Shown here: piece after piece, positions 17,657 through 26,295 of the stretch | How the letters are laid out: each line of letters starts with the position of its first letter | How positions within the stretch are numbered: the stretch's first letter is position 1 | Origin: Chara braunii | Lineage: Eukaryota; Streptophyta; Charophyceae; Charales; Characeae | Assembly (NCBI GenBank): GCA_003427395.1 | Contig: BFEA01000371.1 | Location: 903,620 to 936,447, forward strand | Direction of reading: 5' to 3' | Length of the DNA stretch: 32,828 bases | Made by a program: the position numbers and the translations under genes | The notes under the pieces: generated by a model | Told to the model about the DNA's origin: nothing | What the model saw: the letters and a program-made list of their open reading frames with translations, nothing else | Databases searched by the model: none

Positions 17657-17846
17657 TACTTGGCCCAGCCCTTCATTTCCGCTCTCGTCTGTTAAGGCAA
17701 CGCGTTTTTCGGGTTCCACTCTGGTACCAGAGCAAATTTAAATTACTTCGCCCAGCCATTCGTTTCCGGTCTTGTACCAGAGCAAATTTAACTTACTTGG
17801 CCCAGCCATTCGTTTCCGCTCTAGTCCTTGACCAGAGCAAAATGTC
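17657..17846. repeat. 50-bp tandem repeat, two full and two partial units
   Basis: ACCAGAGCAAATTTAA, then AcTTACTtgGCCCAGCC, then ATTCGTTTCCG recurs with a 50-bp period (17726 and 17776), with partial units from 17657 and to 17846. Period and composition suggest a minisatellite; 50 is not a multiple of three and no coding frame is preserved. Confidence 0.75.
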
Positions 17847-17937
17847 TGGCGGCACCAGCCAAAAGAAATCTGTCTCTGTTGTTTATTTTTTGGCCAGCAT
17901 CGCTTTTCCACCATCCGTACTGGGCCACTGGTGGCAA

Positions 17938-18068
17938 CCACCAGTACCCCAGGGGGTCTTAGGCCCCCTCTGGGGAGGCTCTGATTCAAATGCATATGGA
18001 CCGGGCCCGCGCGGTGCACATATTCAGCCACCGCGTTAAGGGCCTAAAAACGTGGAGGTACTGGTGGC
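17938..18068. mobile_element. CCACCAGTAC-ended MITE-like element, copy 1
   Basis: Inverted termini CCACCAGTACC (17938-17948) and GGTACTGGTGG (ending 18067), with TTAA just outside the right end (18069-18072). The left flank reads GCAA, so a TTAA duplication is not complete here. The left terminus is also palindromic with its flank (ACTGGTGG-caa-CCACCAGT). The termini match the element at 24625-24736. Confidence 0.45.
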
Positions 18069-18369
18069 TTAACAGGGGTGCCACAACCAAATAGCAGGGA
18101 AAGGGACTGGTCGATGGTGGTTTAAGCGGACCCAGCAGGTGGCCACGTGGTTGATCACCTGGCGTCCGCCAGGAATTCAAAAGGAAAGGTTGCTAGCAGT
18201 CTGCAGAAGGGAGGGAGGTCAGCAACCAATAGTCATCAGGGTAAGCAGGACTACAGAGATGACTGTGAAACCGAAGGAACAGAGCTCGGCTGCGTCCTCT
18301 ATAGCAAGTCAAAACTACAAGGGTCAGGTATCTTACAGTCTTTGGTTTCGAGTTTTTGAGTGACACTGT

Positions 18370-18498
18370 ATTCTTTCAGGCATTACAGTAAAGACGGGTC
18401 GTCCAGTCTTTGCCTGCATTCTTTCAGGCATTACAGTAAAGACGGGTCTTTGAGGCCTTGAGTGTATTCTTTCAGGCATTACAGTAAAGACAGGTCTT
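18370..18498. repeat. 48-bp tandem repeat, three units
   Basis: ATTCTTTCAGGCATTACAGT, continuing AAAGACGGGTC, starts at 18370, 18418 and 18466, giving exactly 48 bp between units. The first 31 bases of the unit are nearly invariant and the remaining 17 vary. Confidence 0.9.
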
Positions 18499-18587
18499 CG
18501 ATTATATTTGAAGCATTATTTGTATAGTAGGAAGTTATTAGGAAGTTAAACACAGAAAGCCTTTTTCATTGATCGGGTGGGTCAAGC

Positions 18588-18765
18588 CCGAGTCCTAAAA
18601 AGGAGCAATCAATGCCACCTGGGGACGCGGGCTAAGTCTCACAAGCGAGGGTTTAGGTTGGTTTCGAGTATGCACCAGTTCCAGTCCCAAAAAGGAGCAA
18701 TGCATGCCAGCAATCAATGCCACCCGGGGCTAGGTACCACAAGCGAGGGTTTAGCTTGGTTTCAA
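18588..18765. repeat. Approx. 95-bp tandem duplication
   Basis: AAAAGGAGCAAT (18597 and 18690), CAATCAATGCCACC and ACAAGCGAGGGTTTAG (18641 and 18739) recur in order; small indels make the offset 93-98 bp. No frame or RNA feature is evident. Confidence 0.75.
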
Positions 18766-19243
18766 GTACTACGCGGTTTTGAGTACGCACACGTTCCTGC
18801 CATCTGATGGGAAAAAGACTTCCCGCTTCCAGGAACTTCAAGCCGCCTAACGATCACCAAAAAACCATCGAAGGCAGCACTTCCTATTAGTTCCTAATAA
18901 TGGTATTTTTTTGTCGACAAACAGCGAAGGTGTTTTTAATACTTTTTATTTGAGTAATTACACCATTCCAGATAAATCAAATCATATTTGACCTTTGGAA
19001 AATTCATATACCCTTCAAATCCACAAAATTATCCCGTTGGTTGAAAAGAATCACAGACTTTTTGGCTTTCTGAGCATTTTTTTTCATGTTCCTTTAGGAT
19101 AAATAACAGATGCATATATGAACAACTACCAACTAGACTTATTTATCCCATAGTAAGCACCTCTGGATGCCAATTCACAGAAAAGTATACAAGAAACACA
19201 AAATAATTTATACACGTGATATCACAATACACTGAGCTGAGCT
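18766..19243. other. AT-rich stretch, nothing recognised
   Basis: AT-rich DNA without arrays or motifs. Its right part could serve as the 3' untranslated sequence of the candidate exon at 19244. Confidence 0.4.
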
Positions 19244-19443
19244 TCACCCTTCACTAACCATTGTGTTTTTCCAATTTCCTACTTTGCGCAATGCTGTATG
19301 AGGCCCAGTAGAAGAGGGCAATTCATAGATAGCATCCACAATCATGTCAATGAGTTGGCTAATCATGTATCTTTCTTCCAAACTCCCCGCTGACTCAGAG
19401 TCGCTGACCCAATGATGAGATCCATCAGCTCTGCATCTCTTTC
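19244..19443 (-). CDS. Candidate terminal exon of an unrecognised gene
   Basis: The minus-strand frame ends at 19244 and has balanced, protein-like composition: HHWVSDSESAGSLEERYM, then ISQLIDMIVDAIYELPSS, which would form an amphipathic helix, then a basic tail ending in SEG. A possible acceptor (GAGATGCAG) precedes it at about 19436-19444. No homologue is recognised and no further exon could be linked, so this may be chance. Confidence 0.25.
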
Positions 19444-19666
19444 TTATTAACAAACGGCCCAGTCAGTCTCGTATCCGATCTTGTTGGATTCATCTTTGGC
19501 TAGCCAGTCAGTGGAGAGTGATGTTGCAGGCTTTCACACGTTCCTTGACTGAGATATGAACACTCACGGCCGCACTGTGGCCACATTGAGAAATACCCCG
19601 CTAGTGGGACTTATCACCGCGGAACAACCCCGCTATTAGTGAACTGGATAAGTCCGTGCCACCGTG

Positions 19667-19767
19667 GGCCAAGTCCCACTTCAAGTTGACTGAATCCGCA
19701 ATTCCCGACCTTCGATTAGCAAGATCGACGGCCAAAAATGAAGAATCAGCGTAAGTGGGACTTGGCC
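19667..19767. mobile_element. Small snap-back (MITE-like) element, copy 2
   Basis: Perfect 15-bp inverted ends GGCCAAGTCCCACTT (19667-19681) and AAGTGGGACTTGGCC (19753-19767). CCGTG or CCGTGGG lies at both outer edges (19662-19668 and 19768-19774), a likely target duplication of 5-7 bp. The core GATCGACGGCCAAAAATGAA matches copy 1 at 4912-4987. A nearby GTGGGACTTATC (about 19595) suggests another decayed end. Confidence 0.65.
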
Positions 19768-19869
19768 CCGTGGGTAGTCAGTCATGTTCTATGTGATTTG
19801 AGGACTGACAAGGTGAGGCCAGAGCTTACCTGAGACCTGAAGTCGTGAGCTATATCTCGCACTATTTCC

Positions 19870-20050
19870 TGTTTTTTTTTTTTTTTTTTTTTTTGAGAAA
19901 GACAGGGGGACGGCCTCGAGGTGTCATCATCGAACTGCCCAGAAAAAAAGAAAAAAGAAAAAAGGGTTGATATGTTATTCCACGGGGATGCGCGCTGTTT
20001 GTTAACAGTTATATGGGTGTACCATTCAGCCGCTTTTTTTTAACCGGGTA
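19870..20050. other. Poly(T) and A/G-rich low complexity
   Basis: About 20 T residues at 19874-19893, then an A-rich AAAAAAGAAAAAAG block at about 19943-19962 and another T-run near 20034-20041. No gene. Confidence 0.7.
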
Positions 20051-20120
20051 AGCTATACTTCCTTTTATTGTACGAAAATTTCAAGAAGGGATGCCAGACC
20101 TGTTCTACACCAGGCTTAGC

Positions 20121-20430
20121 TCCCCAGCTTTTTTTTCTTTTTTTTTCCGAAATTGCACTTTTATTAACAGGGCCCAGTGCCCAAGGCAATTACATGGTCA
20201 AGATAGGCAAAAACAGGGACGACAGGTTGTCCTGCCCCACCAGCTTTTTTTTTTTTTTTTTTTTTTGGAGAAACATAGCACTTTTTATTCCAATGAGATC
20301 ACCGGCCCGGGAACACACCCCTACATATCAACCCGGTACACAGCTTCTGAGGCCAATACTCAGCTTAGGCTACTGGAAACCGGGTCCAGTGTCCCTTTAA
20401 GGAATCTCCAAAATGAAAAATTGCAGGACC
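20121..20430 (-). mobile_element. Two poly(T)-headed retroposon ends in tandem
   Basis: Unit A: TCCCCAGC, T-rich tract (20129-20146), then TTTATT (20160-20165), then GGGCCCAGTGCCC. Unit B: CCCCACCAGC, T22 (20245-20266), TTTATT (20284-20289), then CGGGTCCAGTGTCCC and GAAAAATTG. On the minus strand each has an AATAAA signal 13-17 bases before a poly(A) tract, followed by GCTGG(T)GGGG. This is how the 3' ends of polyadenylated, retroposed sequences look. Relatives lie at 9204-9345 and 22332-22365. Confidence 0.55.
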
Positions 20431-20850
20431 AATCTATAGCAGTATAATATCCTTCCTACACCAAAGAACACCGGCATGTTTCTAAAATCGAAACACTAAT
20501 GGCACAAAACAGCGGGCTGTAAACTGCAAATCTCGAAAATGCCCCAAGGCAGTTCACAAAATTTTTGCAATTAACCCTAAGATGATTTCCAAGGCCAACT
20601 AAATTCTTAGATACAATTCAGTTCTAAAATACCTTCCAAATAGGTCCTAATTTTAATCATAACCGGAATTAGAACTCAACATATTAATAGTATCTACAGA
20701 AATAAACGATTAAAAGCAACCAAGAAGGCAGCCACATATAGGAAGTCCACGAAAATTTCAAAAAAAAAAAGGGGGGAGGGAATGGATGACCGCACCCACA
20801 AAATATATAAATGAAAAGGGTACTAGCGAGATTTTCCAAGCGGCACAGAG

Positions 20851-20950
20851 TCGAGCGTAGAACACTCCCCACACTACTCAAGGCATGGGTGACCCTGTCT
20901 CACTCTTCCTAATCTTAAAGGTCAGCCATTCTTAAAACTAAACAACCCTA
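20851..20950. repeat. Approx. 100-bp direct repeat, copy 1 of 2
   Basis: TCGAGCGTAGAACACTCCCC, continuing to GGGTGACCCTG and then diverged similarity through TTCCTA...AACTAAAC, is repeated at 21194-21294. The ACTACTCAAGG-ATGGGTGACC part recalls the internal control region of 5S rRNA, but the rest does not, so I do not call it 5S-derived. Confidence 0.7.
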
Positions 20951-21193
20951 TAACTCTAATCACGATTATGGCTGGGGATTACTTTACCCTTTGCGCCCGG
21001 GAACCGTTCCCACCGCCACTAGTAAGTCTCCCACTCCCACTAATGGTGCGGCATTGGTGCCGCCACCCATAGGGCTTCGGGGTTTCACAGACCCAGCAGA
21101 GAACTCATCTCTTCATCATATTAATTTCCCGGATACTGCCGTAGATATGTAAGTGGTAAACTTAAACGCAGGAATTCCCAGGATGTCCATAGG

Positions 21194-21294
21194 TCGAGCG
21201 TAGAACACTCCCCACACCACTCAAGGCTTGGGTGACCCTGCAACACTGTTTCCTACGCTTGAAGAGCGACCACTTTTGGGAAATAAACTTCAAT
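21194..21294. repeat. Approx. 100-bp direct repeat, copy 2 of 2
   Basis: Second copy of the 20851-20950 unit, same orientation, about 343 bp away; the first 45 bases are nearly identical, the rest diverged. The spacer between the copies contains a GCGGCA-ttgg-TGCCGC hairpin near 21050. Confidence 0.7.
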
Positions 21295-22331
21295 GTGTCC
21301 CAAACTTCAATGTGTTCCGATAGGCAGAATACACTGAGAAAGTCACCAACAACAGAAGCGATCCCAAAAACGTGAAATACCCAAACAAACTTCAAAAAAT
21401 CTACAAGATGTCAGACAATAGAAACAATTACTACACTCATTGACAACCGAAAACCCTAAGGTATCTTAATCGCCCAACATCGCCATCAACACTAACAACA
21501 AAACAGTTCCAAGAATCCACTACATAGACAACTCTAATGGAACAAACTCAATGGCTAAAAGGTGAGAAGGAAGAATAAGCATTAGGGTGACCCACACATC
21601 AACGCTGACCAAGACACTGTAAAGAGCCTTTGTTGCCTAGACGGGTTTCCCACCACGCACCCAATGGATACAACTCTAGTTTGCTCTTCACCGGGTCTCT
21701 CGTATCATCCCAACCCCGTGAGCTTCACCCTAAACCACCACAAACCAAATTAAGTGAAAACTCAGAACATGAAGTAAATGCACATCATACTGCCTTGCGA
21801 CAAAGGTAAGTCAAACGAGACTTGCTGCAGCCCTTGAATATGATGGAGCGCTGCCACCGCAGCCGCACGCTCTCCCACTGCGTCCAGGTACGCCGCTCCG
21901 CCTTCCATGCTTTCTTATTGATCGAGGCAGTCAGGATGATGTGTCATGAAGTACAGCGCGTGGCCTTTAGATGGTGAGAAAGGAGCCCCCCCTTTCCAGC
22001 AGAAGGCTTGAGGGGAAGGCGGCTCCTCTGGTGTCAAGGTCTTGTGAGGTGTGTAGGTTGGTATGGAGGTCCGATAAGGAGCTGCCAGGATGCCATGGCA
22101 TAAGAGTGCCAAGCACTCCCTATCCACTCAAGGGCTAGGCTACTCCAGGGCACTGTTGCCATAGCTCTCACACAGCTATGGTGCCTGGCAGGGTAGGCGC
22201 CTCGTCGAAGGAATCAACATCCACATGCTCAGACGCTGCGTCCTACACAGCCGCAACCGACGACCGGGCGCCGCCACCGCCGCTGTCGCCGACTCACCGT
22301 TAATGCATGTTTCGCGCGTCCCCCCCTACCT
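21295..22331. other. Approx. 1 kb without recognisable gene
   Basis: Only short frames on both strands. The longest (minus, 21915-22127) has no motif. A consensus splice donor CAAAG|GTAAGT occurs at about 21786 on + without a partner exon that I can identify. The segment 22250-22320 is GC-rich with CCGCCACCGCCGC. Confidence 0.45.
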
Positions 22332-22365
22332 CCCCCACCAGCTTTTGACTGGAGCTCTTTATTAA
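22332..22365 (-). mobile_element. Poly(T)-type retroposon end, short copy
   Basis: CCCCCACCAGC is followed by TTTT, GACTGGAGCTC and TTTATT. It has the same order of motifs as 20235-20289 but a T-tract of only four. On the minus strand it is AATAAA, 15-19 bases, AAAA, GCTGGTGGGGG. Confidence 0.45.
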
Positions 22366-22676
22366 GTTATTAACATACAGAGCTGTCTTAAGAGTGCTGG
22401 TGGAATCAGATGAATGAATTACTCTTCTTTTCTTCTTTTTTTTAAAATATATTTTTACTCTGAATTTCTTGGTGCCGATCAGTTTGATGACGATAGTTCA
22501 AGGCCGTCGTTTTGTGAAAAAGAAAAAAAAGAGAAAAAAGAAAGAAGCGGGAGGGGGGGGCACTTCGGCAAGCATAGTACTCACACTAGGACTTTATTAT
22601 GGACTAATATCTGGACGGAATTGAGGTTAGATGTGTCCAGGTCGTGATAGAATTCAGGTCAGATGCATCCAGGAAA

Positions 22677-22800
22677 GTCCTACCGTCTTCACTGGAAGAG
22701 AATGTCCTGTCATTAGAGCTATATTTGGGGCTGCTTTCAGTCTACTAGATACGCTGATGATGACTGGGCGTTCTATTCCGGTGAAGACCGTAGTGCGAGT
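22677..22800. repeat. Imperfect inverted repeat, approx. 40-bp arms
   Basis: The left arm containing CCGTCTTCACTGGAAGAGAA (about 22683) pairs with the right arm containing TTCTATTCCGGTGAAGAC (about 22770) with scattered mismatches. The loop is about 40 bases. Confidence 0.6.
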
Positions 22801-22836
22801 ATGCCCTGCGTTGGGTAAAGAGACTCCTCCTGCCCC

Positions 22837-22941
22837 GCGATCCCACATGCAGCGACCCCGCATGTCGCGATCCCTCGTGTAGCGACCACGCATGTAGCGA
22901 TCCCACCTGTAGCGACCGCGCATGTAGCGATCCCACGTGTA
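22837..22941. repeat. 15-bp minisatellite, seven units
   Basis: Seven contiguous 15-mers start at 22837, each GCGAyCCCrCrTGTA-like. Units alternate between GCGAT and GCGAC, so the higher-order period is 30 bp. All frames are open through the array; the minus strand would encode ten-residue repeats of the form RYMRGRYxWD. There is no evidence that it is translated. Confidence 0.92.
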
Positions 22942-22986
22942 TGGCTTCTTCATCTCTGACCGGTAATCGTTGCACCATCCCACGTG

Positions 22987-23217
22987 TATGGAACTTTCAG
23001 CTCAGCGTCTCATACTGCTCATGGAACTTTCAGCTCAGAGCTCAGAATGCTCGAACTTTCAGCTCAGCGTCTCATACTGCTCATGGAACTTTCAGCTCCG
23101 AGCTCAGAATGCTCATGGAATCTTCAGCTCCAAGTCTCAGCATGCTCATGGAACGTTCAGCTCAGAGCCTCAGACCGCTCATGGAACCTTCAGCTCAGAG
23201 CCTCAGACTGCTAATCT
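22987..23217. repeat. 33-bp minisatellite, about seven units
   Basis: CATGGAACTTTCAGCTCAG followed by a variable CGTCTCATACTGCT or AGCTCAGAATGCT is repeated about seven times (units 30-33 bp). It begins 45 bases after the 15-bp array. The period is a multiple of three, and an eleven-residue repeat (HGTFSSEPQTA-like) is open across several units on +. It is either coding or a GC-balanced satellite. Confidence 0.88.
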
Positions 23218-23398
23218 TTCTAGTGTACGGTTTGGTAATTTCGACTTGCGTCGACTCATCGACTGGTAATCTTTACACCACCCTGGGCCCCTCTTTACCT
23301 GAATAGGACGCGCTCAGCCTGTCATTATCGCTGTATCTACAGTAGAGCTAACATCTTGACTGTATGTACAGTTTGCCACCCTTGTATGTACAGTGGTT

Positions 23399-23467
23399 CT
23401 TTTTTTTTTTTTTTTTGACTGTCCCCCCAGTGCTAGCAGTGCTGGTAAGAGCAGACACTGCTAGCAC
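23399..23467. repeat. Poly(T)17 and 12-bp-arm hairpin
   Basis: About 17 T residues (to 23416) precede GTGCTAGCAGTG (23430-23441) and its exact complement (23456-23467) around a 14-nt loop; the stem extends imperfectly into CCCC/GGGG. It resembles a foldback unit or a strong RNA hairpin; a terminator role cannot be inferred here. Confidence 0.7.
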
Positions 23468-23994
23468 CAGGGGATAGGCTCCATATGACTGGAAGTTGCA
23501 ACAAAAAATGCAGCTAGTAAACTGACCATGGGGAGGGGGCGGGATTTGCATCGCTTCATCGAGTCGGACCTGCGATTAGTCCACTCATGCACAGTATGTG
23601 TGGGGAACTACGTCGCCAGCGAGTGGAATTATATGCGCCTTGGTCTCTTGTCCACCATTTTTCACGATTAAAAATAAATAAAATTGCCATGCTTTGTGAT
23701 TTTTGTTCTCGCTCGCTGGCTGGTGTTCCAGGTGTGTTCTGTCCTCGTCTGATTCCAGCGCTACTTTCTCGTAAGGCATGAATTGTCTTGAGCGTGCTCG
23801 TCCCCATCTTGCACAGACTTAAGTTAGTATTTAAAATCAAATTCTCGAATTAAAAATGGTCTTTGACTGGGGGAAGCAGTATGCAGACCTTCCCCCCCCC
23901 TTGCCCGGGGCCCCGGGGCCACCCCAATGGGCAGAGCAGTATGCGGAGACCCCTGCCATCAGATCGTGAAGTGGAGTCTAGCATTACTACATTT

Positions 23995-24187
23995 AGCTGC
24001 GGACGAGAGAGCAAACTCTCAAAGGTCATCTTGTGTACGTTACGCCCGGCGTAGTGTATCTTCAAAAGAAGAAGGGGAAAATAACGTAGCTGTTACAAAG
24101 AAGAAAATTCAAGAAATGGAAAAGGAAGTAGATTTCTCCAAGTACACCGTGATCGCTGAAAACCAACAAGTTGACGAGCACCCATAA
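23995..24187 (+). CDS. Candidate terminal exon of an unrecognised gene
   Basis: From a possible acceptor (ACTACATTTAG, about 23996) the frame reads through RRSVSSKEEGENNVAVTKKK, then IQEMEKEVDFSKYTVIAENQ, to TAA at 24185-24187. It is charged, with a plausible Lys/Glu-rich helix and protein-like composition unlike the surrounding low-complexity DNA. Upstream the frame is open to 23927 but looks non-coding. I recognise no family. Confidence 0.3.
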
Positions 24188-24620
24188 CTGTTACAGAGGT
24201 GGTATTACCGTGGCAAGGGTACGAAGCCACAGGAAGCAGGGCCAAATGAGCTTGGCAATGCCCTGAGGAGCGCCGGCTCTAACCATAACACTTTCCTTGA
24301 ATCAGATCTGTATGACATTTTATGTACTCGTCTGTCTTCCTCGTCATTTACGGTAACTTAAAGGTGTAATTGGTGGAAAACTCCGGATTAACAAAGGAAA
24401 TAAATCCCGTTTGAAATCATAATCACTGAATTCAAAGCACTTGCACACATGCTGGAAGACATTCTCTGAAATCCGTTCTTCCTCTGAATCAAGGACGAGC
24501 CTATGAAACACGCACTATACAGCACATTCTGACTCCTATCACCTGCTGGTATCTCCCTTGCGCTTTTAGCGAAATTAGCGCAGCCTCGTCAGTGGTGTTA
24601 TCCACCACACCTCTCACCTC
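24188..24620. other. No recognisable gene
   Basis: Mixed sequence without arrays or motifs. It could be the 3' untranslated region of the preceding candidate exon, but no clear AATAAA follows. Confidence 0.4.
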
Positions 24621-24624
24621 TTAA

Positions 24625-24736
24625 ACCACCAGTACTTCCTAAAGCCGTGCCCGTCAACAAGCCACGATTCATCCGACTAGAAATGTTTCTACTCTATTTT
24701 CATCCACAGCCGATAGCTGGGCCAAGTACTGGTGGC
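24625..24736. mobile_element. CCACCAGTAC-ended MITE with TTAA duplication, copy 2
   Basis: The 112-bp element begins ACCACCAGTACTT (24625-24637) and ends AAGTACTGGTGGC (24724-24736); 12 of 13 positions pair. TTAA lies immediately outside both ends (24621-24624 and 24737-24740). TTAA duplications are the hallmark of piggyBac-type transposition. A three-base TTA/TAA duplication of Harbinger type cannot be excluded. Confidence 0.6.
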
Positions 24737-24893
24737 TTAATGCAACTTAACTCCAGATTGTGAGCTGTCACTTGGTTCCTTCGTGCGGCTTACAGCTTTT
24801 GACTGTTTGTCCTGTGGAGGGAGTGTGCTTTCCTGTGTGTCTTCATGTCGTTCGCACTGTTTGCCTGCTGGGGTGAGGTCCCACAGACTCCCA

Positions 24894-25130
24894 CTAGCAA
24901 AGGATTGAATGTCTCAATGTGAACGTGTTTGGGGACAGGTGCACAAAATCGAGACTGGACTGCTCTTCTGCATCTCGGCATAAAACAGTGTCATCCCCAT
25001 TCAGGAGCTTAATCCACCCCTGTTTGCTAGTGGGACCTCTCCCCAGGTCGTCGGTGGACCATTTGTCTGGGACCCCTTCGCAGTACTTTGGAGTGGTTCG
25101 TATCGACTTGTCCATAGTCCAGGAAGCTGA
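24894..25130 (-). CDS. Weak candidate exon next to A-rich tracts
   Basis: The minus-strand frame after the A-rich block (about 25140-25190) reads as natural-looking protein (YCEGVPDKWSTDDLGRGP, then LLNGDDTVLCRDAEEQSS) to a stop at 24894. No family is recognised, and no start or splice acceptor is obvious. Lys-rich codons upstream are only the poly(A) tracts. Confidence 0.2.
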   Translation of the reverse strand, partial: SASWTMDKSIRTTPKYCEGVPDKWSTDDLGRGPTSKQGWIKLLNGDDTVLCRDAEEQSSLDFVHLSPNTFTLRHSILC

Positions 25131-25139
25131 GGAACATAT

Positions 25140-25192
25140 TTTCCTTTTTTTTTTTCCCTTTTTTTTTCCCTTTTTTTTTTTTTTTTTTTTAA
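25140..25192. repeat. Interrupted poly(T)
   Basis: T-runs of about 10, 9 and 23 separated by CCC. Similar but shorter T-runs with interruptions occur at about 25425-25454 and 25547-25567, the former next to a single N at 25423. Confidence 0.85.
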
Positions 25193-25288
25193 CGTCGAGG
25201 AACAAATCATGAACGATCAATCTCAAGGAACAGATTCTGATGCTTCCATCATCTATTAAGAGATTCAAAGGCAAATCTGTCATAAAGA

Positions 25289-25395
25289 TGGCCAAAGCGG
25301 TTGAGAAGATGACAGCAACCCAGCCCATGCGAACGAATGGTACACAGATGTAACTGTCAGTAAACAGGTCGTGAGGTCAAATCCCGCTCGAATCT
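25289..25395 (+). repeat. tRNA-like (SINE-type) unit
   Basis: TGGCCAAAGCGGTTGAGAAG recalls the A box of class II (Ser/Leu) tRNAs. It is followed by CCCATGCGAACGAATGGTAC, GTAACTGTCAGTAAACAGGT and the B-box-like GAGGTCAAATCCCGCTC (25373-25389). Word order matches 3822-3895 (CATG..GAATGGcACAC, TAAACAG or TAAATAG, then the B box). Acceptor pairing is absent, so it is not a functional tRNA. Confidence 0.5.
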
Positions 25396-25895
25396 GACGG
25401 ATAGAAAGGTTAGGGGTTACCCNCTTTTTTTTTTTTTTTCCTTCTTTTTTTTTCCGGGAGGTTACGCACTTTTGAAAACACGATCTGGATTCGAGAGTGT
25501 GACAGCAGCGGCTATCTGTAGGCCTCCAACCTCTCCATCAGATGGCTTTTTTTTTCTTTTTTTTTTGTTGCAAAATCAGTCCATTGCAATCAGACTCGCT
25601 TTCTTCTTCGCTTCACATACATGCAAACAGATTCCTTCACCACTGTTCACACTCACTCAACTCTGGATCACCCTGAATACCCCACACACGTTCACTGCAA
25701 CACACACTTACACACTAACGCCTCTCTCCTATCTACAGCGGCTATGGCCGCTCAACTACTACTAACTATAGCTGCGCTATCTTCCAGCCCACTTCGACGT
25801 CGGGCGCTCTGCAGACCACCTCCCACAAGACGCTAGAGCAGCGCTTCCGCATGGCTTACGCAGCGAATGAATGAATTGCTGGACGCTGCCTCTTG

Positions 25896-25902
25896 ATTTA
25901 TA
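25896..25902 (-). promoter_or_regulatory. TATA box of a probable 3' LTR of the Ty3 element
   Basis: TATAAAT on the minus strand about 400 bases beyond the pol stop at 26296, with CpG-rich sequence (GGAAGCGCTGCTC) downstream, as in U3/R of an LTR. No matching 5' LTR exists upstream of gag in this window, so LTR ends could not be defined. Confidence 0.4.
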
Positions 25903-26099
25903 CTTCTGTTGGCAGCTGGTCTGCCCCTTTCCACCAGGCCCTTGGTGCACACAGTCCCACACAGTACTTGCTTGACTGGAATACGACTGACTGGGACCGG
26001 TACCGATGACTGCTTGGGGTTGCACTGCCGACTTGACGCAGTTGGACTTACGACTTACGTACAGACCTCTAGCCTAGAAGTTTCGACCTCTACACAGCT

Positions 26100-26295
26100 G
26101 TAACCCCTACTTGACAGATCTACAGATTGAATCCCTACAACTACAAGGACCTACGACAAAGGACAGTCACGACTACAACACAGGTCGCAGGTTCAAAACA
26201 CTCAGGGTCTACTCGATACTGTACACGGGTGCGGGTAAGGTCTAGGGATCGAACCCTGGGATCTGCATCTGCTTCTGCAAAAGGTGAAAACCGTT
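26100..26295 (-). other. Segment between pol stop and LTR-like region, with B-box-like motif
   Basis: The minus strand contains CCAGGGTTCGATCCCTAG (about 26243-26260), a perfect-looking RNA polymerase III B box with T-arm character. Another B-box-like CGCAGGTTCAAAAC lies on + at about 26188. No A box at the right distance is convincing. It may be a SINE fragment, or primer-tRNA-like sequence captured in the element. Confidence 0.3.

Noticed and set aside
20851-20910. 5S rRNA gene
   Set aside because: Only about 20 bases resemble the internal promoter and the total length and other arms do not fit.
22837-23217. CRISPR array
   Set aside because: Units are contiguous with no unique spacers, and the genome is eukaryotic.
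23556-23840. 94-codon minus-strand frame
   Set aside because: No motif, no start context, and a competing + frame of equal quality over the same bases.
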